From assembly GCF_039528515.1 (NCBI RefSeq), contig NZ_BAAALT010000009.1:1-64000 (forward strand): a stretch of DNA of 64,000 bases, read 5' to 3'. This document shows, one piece after another, positions 17,132 through 23,675 of this stretch. The first letter of the stretch is position 1, and every line of letters begins with the position of its first letter. Under the pieces are notes generated by a model. That model searched no databases. It worked only from the letters and a program-made list of their open reading frames with translations, and had not been told where the DNA came from. The stretch comes from Luedemannella flava (GTDB lineage: Bacteria > Actinomycetota > Actinomycetes > Mycobacteriales > Micromonosporaceae). Made by a program: the position numbers and the translations under genes.

Positions 17132-17143
17132 TACTCTTGAGTA
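17132..17143. promoter_or_regulatory. candidate TetR operator TACTC-TT-GAGTA
   Basis: A perfect 5-2-5 inverted repeat lies 35 nt upstream of the TetR start, and a further GAGTA half-site occurs at 17162-17166. The position fits autoregulation. Confidence 0.45.
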
Positions 17144-17164
17144 GGAAGGGTCTTGACCCGCGAG

Positions 17165-17170
17165 TAGGCT
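17165..17170 (+). promoter_or_regulatory. -10-like hexamer TAGGCT for leaderless TetR mRNA
   Basis: TAGGCT lies 7 nt before GTG 17178 and overlaps a GAGTA half-site. Confidence 0.4.
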
Positions 17171-17177
17171 GCATCGC

Positions 17178-17768
17178 GTGAGTGTGCAGACGCAGACCCC
17201 CCGCCGCCGGACGCGACGCCAGGAGATTCTGGACATCGCGGTGCAACTCTTCGCCACCCGTGGCTACCACGGCGTCTCCATGGACGACATCGGTGCCGCC
17301 GCCGGCGTGACCGGCCCCGCGCTCTATCACCACTTCGCGGGCAAGGAGGCGATGCTGGCCGCCGCTCTGACCCCGGTCAGCGAGCAGCTGCTCGCCGGCG
17401 GCCGCGAGCGGGTCGCCGCCCACGAGGCCGACCCGGGCGCCGCCCTCGACGCGCTGGTCACCTTCCACGTCGACTTCGCGCTCGCCAACCCCGCGGTGAT
17501 CACCCTGCACCTGCACGAGCTGGACCGGCTGCCCGAGGAGCCCCGGCGCCAGATCCGCCGCCTCCAGCGCCAGTACGTCGAGGAGTGGGTGAGCGTGCTC
17601 ACGTCCTGCCGGCCGGAGCTGGTCGACACGGAGGCCCGGGTCCTGGCCCACGCCGCGTTCGGCCTTATGAACTCGACCCCGTTCGCCGGCTCCGAACTCC
17701 CGGCCGAGCGCCACGCGGAGCTCCTCCGCGACGCGACAAAGGCCGCCCTCCGCGGAGGTGGGCGCTGA
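17178..17768 (+). CDS. TetR-family transcriptional regulator
   Basis: The 196-residue protein has the TetR DNA-binding domain at residues about 15-62: RRQEILDIAVQLFATRGYHGVSMDDIGAAAGVTGPALYHHFAGKEAML. The C-terminal ligand domain resembles the TetR group often found with acyl-CoA metabolism genes (FHVDFALANPAVITLHLHELDRLPEE, RQYVEEWVSVL). The acyl-CoA carboxylase, lyase and dehydrogenase genes lie 0.5-11 kb downstream, so they are candidate targets; that link is inference from proximity. Confidence 0.88.
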   Translation: MSVQTQTPRRRTRRQEILDIAVQLFATRGYHGVSMDDIGAAAGVTGPALYHHFAGKEAMLAAALTPVSEQLLAGGRERVAAHEADPGAALDALVTFHVDFALANPAVITLHLHELDRLPEEPRRQIRRLQRQYVEEWVSVLTSCRPELVDTEARVLAHAAFGLMNSTPFAGSELPAERHAELLRDATKAALRGGGR

Positions 17769-17777
17769 CGCCTCGAC

Positions 17778-17880
17778 CTCGCCAGATGTGAGCTTCTGGC
17801 GACGGTGACGCGTTGAGCCTCGCCAGATGCGCACTGTTGGCGGGGCAGTCACGCCTTCGCCTCGCCAACTGAGCACATTT
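17778..17880. repeat. palindromic repeat array, locus A (three units, period 41-42 nt)
   Basis: Units start at 17778, 17819 and 17861. The first forms a perfect 8-bp hairpin (TCGCCAGA / TCTGGCGA) with an 8-nt loop. The second keeps CTCGCCAGATG and TTGGCG, and the third is a degraded half (CTCGCCAACTG). Related arrays occur at 37390-37615 and 55190-55290. The stretch 17769-17983 holds no supported gene. Confidence 0.75.
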
Positions 17881-17983
17881 ATCCGTGCGAGATCATGGCG
17901 TCCGAGGCGGATGCCATGAGGCCGCACCCATTACCACCGCATAAGCGACATATACCCCCGAGCCAAGCCCTCTGTCGTCGTCG

Positions 17984-18037
17984 TATGGCGCCATAGGTGC
18001 GGTATGCGGGGCCGGATTCCAGGCCTATGGCGCCATA
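17984..18037. promoter_or_regulatory. two copies of the 12-bp palindrome TATGGCGCCATA, 42 nt apart
   Basis: Exact copies lie at 17984-17995 and 18026-18037. The spacing is exactly 42 nt, about four helical turns, so a dimeric regulator could bind both on one DNA face. They lie 235-290 nt upstream of the biotin carboxylase gene. The identity of the regulator is unknown. Confidence 0.5.
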
Positions 18038-18102
18038 AGGTGAAACCCGACCCGGGCCGCGCCGCGCGACCACGGGTTGGTGTCAAGGTCGGGCGTCGAG
18101 AG

Positions 18103-18200
18103 TTATCCACAGGGTCTGTGGAGAGGCTGTGTGCGACCGCGCACAGGGTGCCTATTTGTGCTGGTCGGGGCTGTGGATTTCAGTCATTTGAATGTCCACA
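18103..18200. promoter_or_regulatory. cluster of DnaA-box-like 9-mers
   Basis: TTATCCACA (18103-18111) is a perfect classical DnaA box. AAATCCACA occurs on the minus strand at 18172-18180 and ATGTCCACA at 18192-18200, each one or two mismatches from the actinobacterial form TTGTCCACA. The first overlaps an inverted repeat (TCCACAG-GGT-CTGTGGA, 18106-18122). They may titrate DnaA or regulate the downstream gene; chance occurrence is possible for the weaker two. Confidence 0.4.
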
Positions 18201-18271
18201 GACTCGCCAGTAACCGCGACCGGCCCGTAGTCTGGCGACCGCTCCCCGTTCTGCCAGAAAGGCCGTTCCCC

Positions 18272-19609
18272 ATGATCGGATCGCTGCTCGTCGCCAACCG
18301 TGGCGAGATCGCCCGTCGGATCATCCGCAGCGCGAAGCGCCTGGGCATCCGCACCATCGCCGTGCACTCCGAGGCCGACGCGGACCTCCCGTTCGTGCTC
18401 GAGGCCGACGAGGCCGTGCTGGTCGGCCCCGCGAACCCCGCGCTGTCGTACCGCAACACCGAGGCGATCCTGGCGGCGGCCAAGCAGACGGGCGCCGAGG
18501 CGATCCACCCCGGCTACGGCTTCCTGTCGGAGAACGCCGAGTTCGCCCGCGCCGTCGAGGCCAACGGCCTGATCTGGGTCGGCCCGAGCCCCGAGGCGAT
18601 CGTCGCGATGGGCGACAAGATCAACGCTCGTAACCTGATGGCGGCGGCCGGCGTGCCCGTCGCCCCCGGCACCACCGACCCGGCCGCGTCCGAGGACGAG
18701 GCGGTCGCCGAGGCCGAGCGCATCGGGTACCCGGTCATGGTCAAGGCCGCGGCCGGCGGCGGCGGCATGGGCATGGCGGCCGCCCACGACGAGGCCGCCC
18801 TGCGCGCCGAGTACGCCAAGGTGCGCGGCTTCGCGGAGCGCATGTTCGGCGACGGCTCGGTGCTCATCGAGCGCTACTTCCCCCGGGTGCGCCACATCGA
18901 GGTGCAGATCCTCGGCCTCGCCGACGGCCGCGTCGTCGCGCTCGGCGAGCGCGAGTGCTCGGTGCAGCGCCGCAACCAGAAGGTGTTGGAGGAGACCCCG
19001 TCGCCGGCGGTGTCGCCGGAGCTGCGCGCGGCCCTGTGCGCCGCCGCCGTCCGCGCCGGCGAGGCCGTGGGCTACCGCAACGCGGGCACCGTCGAGTGCC
19101 TGCTGGACCCCAGCACCAACGAGTTCTTCTTCCTGGAGATGAACACCCGCCTGCAGGTCGAGCACCCGATCACCGAGGCGATCTTCGGCGTCGACCTGGT
19201 CGAGGAGCAGCTGCGGGTGGCGTCCGGCCTGGCGCCGACCTTCGACCCCGACGCGCTGGTCTCCCGTGGTCACGCCATCGAGCTGCGGGTCAACGCCGAG
19301 GACCCGAAGCGGTTCCTGCCGGGGCCCGGCGCCATCACCGCGTGGGTCGAGCCCACCGGCGAGGGGGTACGCGTCGACAGCGGGTACGCGGCGGGCACCA
19401 CGGTGACGCCGAACTACGACTCGCTCATGGCGAAGCTGATCGTCTTCGCGGACGACCGCGCCGCCGCGATCGAGCGCGCCAAGGCGGCCGTGGCCGGCTT
19501 CGAGATCACCGGCCCGAAGTGCAACCTGCCGTTCTTCGCCGAGCTGCTGGACAACGCCGAGTTCGTCTCCGGCGACTACGACACGGGCATCGTCTCGCGT
19601 ATGCGGTGA
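18272..19609 (+). CDS. biotin carboxylase subunit of an acyl-CoA carboxylase (no carrier domain)
   Basis: The 445-residue protein is a complete biotin carboxylase: N-terminal MIGSLLVANRGEIARRIIRSAKRLG, ATP-grasp glycine-rich loop VKAAAGGGGMGM, metal/bicarbonate loop EMNTRLQVEHP, and the C-terminal biotin carboxylase domain (HAIELRVNAEDP, VDSGYAAGTTVTPNYDSLMAKLIV). It carboxylates biotin on a carrier protein using ATP and bicarbonate. It stops just after this domain, and no MKM-type biotin carrier is seen here or elsewhere in the window, so a carrier must be encoded elsewhere. Start ATG 18272; Shine-Dalgarno weak (GAAAGG). Confidence 0.9.
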   Translation: MIGSLLVANRGEIARRIIRSAKRLGIRTIAVHSEADADLPFVLEADEAVLVGPANPALSYRNTEAILAAAKQTGAEAIHPGYGFLSENAEFARAVEANGLIWVGPSPEAIVAMGDKINARNLMAAAGVPVAPGTTDPAASEDEAVAEAERIGYPVMVKAAAGGGGMGMAAAHDEAALRAEYAKVRGFAERMFGDGSVLIERYFPRVRHIEVQILGLADGRVVALGERECSVQRRNQKVLEETPSPAVSPELRAALCAAAVRAGEAVGYRNAGTVECLLDPSTNEFFFLEMNTRLQVEHPITEAIFGVDLVEEQLRVASGLAPTFDPDALVSRGHAIELRVNAEDPKRFLPGPGAITAWVEPTGEGVRVDSGYAAGTTVTPNYDSLMAKLIVFADDRAAAIERAKAAVAGFEITGPKCNLPFFAELLDNAEFVSGDYDTGIVSRMR

Positions 19610-19653
19610 TCGTGCCCGCTCATCCGAAAGGGTGGCGCGGGGTGGCTACCGTC

Positions 19654-19674
19654 CCAGATGTCGCATACATCTGG
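19654..19674 (+). promoter_or_regulatory. hairpin abutting the Shine-Dalgarno sequence of the secreted peptidase gene
   Basis: CCAGATGT (19654-19661) and ACATCTGG (19667-19674) form an 8-bp stem whose right arm runs into the GGGGAGG ribosome-binding site. It could be an operator or could modulate translation. Confidence 0.4.
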
Positions 19675-19684
19675 GGAGGCGAAT

Positions 19685-21343
19685 ATGCGAACAGTACGAT
19701 CAATGGCCGTCGCACTGAGTGCGGCGGCCATTGTCGTGTCGGCCCTACCCGCACCCGCCCTGGCGGCGCCGAAGGCGGCGGCAGCGCCGGCTGACAAGGT
19801 CGTCTGGGGTGAGTGCCCGCCCGCGCCGGACTCCTACCGGGACCCCCGGCAGGAGTGCGCCACCATCACGGTGCCGCTCGACTACCGCAAGCCGCACGGC
19901 CGCACGATCGACGTGGAGATCTCGCGGATCGCCACGTCCACGCCCGACAAGCGTCGGGGCATCCTGCTGTCCAACCCGGGCGGGCCGGGCGGCTCGGGCC
20001 TCGACCTGCCGGGTGCCCTCGCGGCGCTGCTGCCGGCCGACGTGCTCGACCAGTACGACCTGATCGGGTTCGACCCGCGCGGCGTCGGCTTCAGCACGCC
20101 GGTGACCTGCGGCATCCAGGACACGCCCGCGCTCATCACACTGGCGCTGCCCTACCCGGCGCCGGATGGGAGCATCGCGCGCAACGTCGCGTACGCCAAG
20201 GAGACCGCGGCGGCGTGCGCGGAGCACTCGGGCGACCTGCTGCCGCACATCACGACCGCGAACACCGCGCGCGACATGGACCGCATCCGGGCCGCGCTCG
20301 GCGAGAAGAAACTGTCGTACTTCGGCGTCTCCTACGGCACGTACCTGGGCGCCGTCTACACGTCGTTGTTCCCGCAGCGGTCCGACCGCATCATCCTGGA
20401 CAGCGGCGTCGACCCCGACCTGGTCTGGAAGGACATGTGGCGGACCTGGAACCCCGCGGTCACTGAGCGGATCGAGGACTTCTACAAGTTCGCGGCGACC
20501 TACCCCGACCTGTACGGGCTGGGTGCCACGCCGGCCGCCGTGCGCAGCGAGTACTCGCGGCTTGTCTCCGCTCTTGACGCTGAGCCCGTCGACCTGGGGG
20601 ACGGGTACATCCTCGACGGGAACTACGTGCGCGAGGTGACCCGGTCGGTGCTGTACGCGGACTTCTTCCTGCCGCTGCTCGGGGAGCTGGTCGCCGAGCT
20701 GGTGCCGCTGGTCGACGGCACGTCGACGGCGGCGGAGCGGTCATCGGCGCTCGCCGCGCTGAAGTCCACCGGAGTCCGGCGGGCCGCGGCCGTGGATGTG
20801 CCCTTCGACAACACCATCGCGGTGCTGTACGCGGTGGTCTGCGACGACGCGGTCTGGCCGGGCTCGGTGGCGCGGCACGCCCGCGACGTCGCGCGGGCGC
20901 GGCAGAAGTGGCCGCTGCTCGCCGGCATGCCGTCGAACCTGTGGCCGTGCGCGTTCTGGCCGACCAAGCCCGTCGAGCGGCCCGTGGCGGTCACCGACCG
21001 GGGGCCGCGCAACGTGCTCGTGCTGCAGAACACGCGCGACCCCGCCACGTCGTGGGAGTCGGGCCTGGGCCTGCGTAGGGCGCTCGGCAAGCGGGCCGCG
21101 TTCGTCGGCGTCGACCAGGGCGGGCACGGCGCGTTCGCGCTCGGCACCTGCGCCGACGCGGCGATGGTGGAGTTCCTGGCCACGGGCGCGCTGCCGGCCC
21201 GCGACCGGTTCTGCGAGGGGGTGCCGCCGCCGTCGCCGCTGGCCCGGTCGTTCGGAGCCCGGCCGCCCTACCTGCCGGTGGGTCCGCTCGACGGGGCCGC
21301 GACGCTGCTCGCGGCCGCCGCCCGGGCGCGCGCCGGTAGTTGA
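19685..21343 (+). CDS. secreted alpha/beta-hydrolase, TAP/Slp-type tripeptidyl aminopeptidase family
   Basis: From ATG 19685 (Shine-Dalgarno GGGGAGG) the 552-residue protein has a Sec signal peptide (MRTVRSMAVALSAAAIVVSA, then ALAAPKA), an alpha/beta-hydrolase core (ILLSNPGGPGGSG oxyanion loop, DLIGFDPRGVGFS, nucleophile elbow FGVSYGTYLG) and the C-terminal TAP-like region with the catalytic His (DQGGHGAFALGTC). Streptomyces relatives remove N-terminal tripeptides from secreted proteins. No lipobox is seen, so it is probably released. A large bipartite hairpin follows the stop. Confidence 0.88.
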   Translation: MRTVRSMAVALSAAAIVVSALPAPALAAPKAAAAPADKVVWGECPPAPDSYRDPRQECATITVPLDYRKPHGRTIDVEISRIATSTPDKRRGILLSNPGGPGGSGLDLPGALAALLPADVLDQYDLIGFDPRGVGFSTPVTCGIQDTPALITLALPYPAPDGSIARNVAYAKETAAACAEHSGDLLPHITTANTARDMDRIRAALGEKKLSYFGVSYGTYLGAVYTSLFPQRSDRIILDSGVDPDLVWKDMWRTWNPAVTERIEDFYKFAATYPDLYGLGATPAAVRSEYSRLVSALDAEPVDLGDGYILDGNYVREVTRSVLYADFFLPLLGELVAELVPLVDGTSTAAERSSALAALKSTGVRRAAAVDVPFDNTIAVLYAVVCDDAVWPGSVARHARDVARARQKWPLLAGMPSNLWPCAFWPTKPVERPVAVTDRGPRNVLVLQNTRDPATSWESGLGLRRALGKRAAFVGVDQGGHGAFALGTCADAAMVEFLATGALPARDRFCEGVPPPSPLARSFGARPPYLPVGPLDGAATLLAAAARARAGS

Positions 21344-21395
21344 TCCTTGGCGACACGGCAACGGGGGCCGGTGTCGCCCGTCCTGAGGCGTTGAT

Positions 21396-21447
21396 CCCGG
21401 CTCGCGGCGGATCCTGGTCGGTTACCGGCCTTCCGCCGCGAGCCGGG
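21396..21447 (+). terminator. 52-nt bipartite hairpin after the secreted peptidase gene
   Basis: Arms 21396-21411 and 21432-21447 are perfect 16-bp complements around a 20-nt spacer that contains CGGT-T-ACCG. The dimensions are identical to the hairpin at 6616-6667. Confidence 0.7.
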
Positions 21448-21452
21448 CGCGC

Positions 21453-21458
21453 TAGCCT
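21453..21458 (+). promoter_or_regulatory. -10-like hexamer TAGCCT for leaderless HMG-CoA lyase mRNA
   Basis: TAGCCT ends 6 nt before GTG 21465, directly downstream of the terminator-like hairpin. Confidence 0.4.
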
Positions 21459-21464
21459 CGGGGT

Positions 21465-22364
21465 GTGGAGCTGCCAGCAGCAGTGTCGCTGCGCGAGGTC
21501 GGGCCGCGCGACGGCCTGCAGAACGAGGACCCGGTCCCGACGGCCGCCAAGGTCGCGCTGCTCGACGCGCTGTCGTCGACCGGCGTACGGCGCATCGAGG
21601 CGGTGAGCTTCGTCCACCCGAAGGCCATTCCGCAGATGGCGGACGCCGAGGAGGTCTGGGCGGCCGCGCACAAGGAGCCGGGCGTGCGCTACAGCGCGCT
21701 CGTGCCGAACTCGCGGGGCGCGACCCGGGCGCTGGAGGCCGGCTTCACCGAGCTGGAGGTCGTCGTCTCCGCGTCGGACACGCACAACCGCCGCAACGTC
21801 AACCGCTCCACGGCCGAGTCCCTCGACGACATCACGGGCCTCATCGACCAGGTGCACGAGGCGGGCGGGTCCGTCGAGGTGATCGTGGCGACCAGCTTCG
21901 GCTGCCCGTACGAGGGGAACGTGGCGCCCGAGCGGGTCGCCGGCATCGTGCGCCGGGTGCTCGCCGACGGCGCCGACCGGGTGGCGTACGGCGACACGAC
22001 CGGCATGGCCACGCCGCGCCGGGTCCGCGAGCTGTTCCGCGCCGTCCCGCCGCCGACGCGCGTGCCCACGCTGCTGCACTTCCACAACACGCGCGGCACC
22101 GGGCTGGCCAACATCCTCACGGCCCTCGAGCTGGGCGTGGTCGAGTTCGACGCGAGCGTCGGCGGCCTCGGCGGCTGCCCGTACGCGCCGGGGGCCAGCG
22201 GCAACGTGGCGACCGAGGAGGTCGTGCACATGCTGGCCGACATGGAGATCGAAACGGGCGTGGATCTCGACAAGCTCATCGACGCCGCCCGCCTGGCGCA
22301 GAAGATCGTCGGCCGCGACCTGCCCAGCGGCGTCCTCAAGGCGGGCCCCCGCGTTCCGCGGTAG
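21465..22364 (+). CDS. hydroxymethylglutaryl-CoA lyase
   Basis: The 299-residue TIM-barrel protein shows the HMG-CoA lyase signatures: LREVGPRDGLQNE (catalytic Asp), IEAVSFVHPKAIPQMADAEEV, TLLHFHNTRGTG (metal His pair) and GGLGGCPYAPGASGNVATE with the catalytic Cys loop. It cleaves HMG-CoA to acetoacetate and acetyl-CoA, the last step of leucine breakdown. The carboxylase and dehydrogenase genes nearby suggest branched-chain or acyl-CoA catabolism, though they are not contiguous with it. Confidence 0.93.
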   Translation: MELPAAVSLREVGPRDGLQNEDPVPTAAKVALLDALSSTGVRRIEAVSFVHPKAIPQMADAEEVWAAAHKEPGVRYSALVPNSRGATRALEAGFTELEVVVSASDTHNRRNVNRSTAESLDDITGLIDQVHEAGGSVEVIVATSFGCPYEGNVAPERVAGIVRRVLADGADRVAYGDTTGMATPRRVRELFRAVPPPTRVPTLLHFHNTRGTGLANILTALELGVVEFDASVGGLGGCPYAPGASGNVATEEVVHMLADMEIETGVDLDKLIDAARLAQKIVGRDLPSGVLKAGPRVPR

Positions 22365-22490
22365 GAAACTTTCGGATCCCGCCGCCACCCAAAATCCCAG
22401 GCCAGCATAGGGATTTCGAAGAGCTTTCGATAGCCATTGACAGCCTTGACTGCGCCTCGAATGCTGGCGCTGCCGACAACTTTCGACGTC
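22365..22490. promoter_or_regulatory. xylanase promoter region with three TTTCG-containing sites
   Basis: GAAACTTTCG (22365-22374), TCGAA-gagct-TTCGA (22416-22430) and ACTTTCGA (22479-22486) occur within 125 nt. A good sigma-70-type promoter lies between: TTGACA (22437-22442), a 17-nt spacer and AATGCT (22460-22465). The repeated half-sites resemble those of LacI-type regulators of xylan use, but the regulator is not in the window. Confidence 0.5.
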
Positions 22491-22535
22491 TGTCGACGGT
22501 CGGCATCGCCAGCTTCGCTAGGAGGAAGCGCGCAG

Positions 22536-23621
22536 ATGAATGACATCCCCATCCACCACCAACGCCGCCGGCGCAACCGGCTGCGGATGTTCATCGGCGG
22601 CGCGAGCGCACTGGTGCTCGCCGCGACCGTGGCGGTGCTACCCGGCGTCGCCAACGCGATCAACACCAACCAGACCGGTACGCACAACGGCTACTTCTAC
22701 ACGTACTGGAAGGACAGCGGCTCCGTCGAGATGACCCTCGGCTCGGGCGGCAACTACAGCGTCAGCTGGGGCCAGGTCAACAACTTCGTGCTCGGCAAGG
22801 GCTGGAACCCCGGCTCCAACCGCACGGTCACCTACTCGGCCAGCTACAACCCGCAGGGCAACTCGTACCTGACCCTGTACGGCTGGACGCGGAACCCGCT
22901 GATCGAGTACTACATCGTCGACAGCTGGGGCACGTGGCGCCCGCCGGGCGCGTCGTCCATGGGCACGGTCACCACCGACGGCGGCACGTACGACATCTAC
23001 CGCACCCAGCGGGTCAACCAGCCCTCGATCGAGGGCACGGCCACGTTCTACCAGTACTGGTCGGTGCGTACGTCCAAGCGGGTCGGCGGGACCATCACCA
23101 CCGCCAACCACTTCAACGCGTGGGCGAGCAGGGGCATGAACCTGGGCAACCACGACTACCAGGTCATGGCGGTCGAGGGGTACCAGAGCTCCGGCGGCAA
23201 CGCCAACGTCACGATCGGCGGCAGCCCGCCGCCGACCAGCAGCGTGGTCACCACCCGGCCGGTCGTCACCACCCGCCCGGTCGTCACCACCGGCGGCCCG
23301 ACCACCGGCGGCGGCCAGCCCGGCACCTGCACCGCGACGTACCGGACCAGCAACAGCTGGAACACCGGCTTCAACGGTGAGGTGACGGTACGCAACAACG
23401 GCTCGTCCACGTTGAACGGCTGGACCGTCAACCTGGGCCTGGCCAGCGGCCAGACGATCCAGAGCCTGTGGAACGGCGTGAACAGCGGGACCACCGGCAG
23501 CGTTACGGTGCGCAACGCGCCCTACAACGGCACGCTGAGCGGCAGCGGCTCGACGAGCTTCGGCTTCACGGCCAGCGGCAACGGATCCACGTCGCCGACC
23601 GTGAGCTGCACGTCCCCGTAA
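22536..23621 (+). CDS. GH11 endo-1,4-beta-xylanase with C-terminal CBM2
   Basis: Start ATG 22536 has an AGGAGG Shine-Dalgarno sequence. After a long signal peptide (Arg-rich n-region, MFIGGASALVLAATVAV core, GVANA), the GH11 jelly-roll runs to about residue 232: GYFYTYWKDSGSVEM, NPLIEYYIVDSWG (nucleophile Glu), TFYQYWSVR, and QVMAVEGYQSSG (acid/base Glu). A Thr/Val/Pro linker (VVTTRP repeats) leads to a CBM2 module (CTATYRTSNSWNTGFNGEV, LNGWTVNLGL, two Cys for the disulfide). The enzyme is secreted to cut xylan, with CBM2 binding cellulose or xylan. It is convergent with the GH27 gene. Confidence 0.95.
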   Translation: MNDIPIHHQRRRRNRLRMFIGGASALVLAATVAVLPGVANAINTNQTGTHNGYFYTYWKDSGSVEMTLGSGGNYSVSWGQVNNFVLGKGWNPGSNRTVTYSASYNPQGNSYLTLYGWTRNPLIEYYIVDSWGTWRPPGASSMGTVTTDGGTYDIYRTQRVNQPSIEGTATFYQYWSVRTSKRVGGTITTANHFNAWASRGMNLGNHDYQVMAVEGYQSSGGNANVTIGGSPPPTSSVVTTRPVVTTRPVVTTGGPTTGGGQPGTCTATYRTSNSWNTGFNGEVTVRNNGSSTLNGWTVNLGLASGQTIQSLWNGVNSGTTGSVTVRNAPYNGTLSGSGSTSFGFTASGNGSTSPTVSCTSP

Positions 23622-23632
23622 CAGTAGTCGCG

Positions 23633-23666
23633 GAGCGGGCCGGCACCGTTAGGTGCCGGCCCGCTC
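23633..23666. terminator. perfect 15-bp hairpin terminator between xylanase and GH27 genes
   Basis: Arms 23633-23647 and 23652-23666 pair exactly around the loop GTTA. It can terminate both convergent genes and has the same form as the hairpin at 1313-1346. Confidence 0.85.
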
Positions 23667-23675
23667 ATCGTTGCC

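Noticed and set aside
18001..18250. Chromosomal origin of replication suggested by DnaA-like boxes
   Set aside because: Only one perfect box and two weak ones, no AT-rich unwinding element, and no dnaA, dnaN or parB genes nearby.
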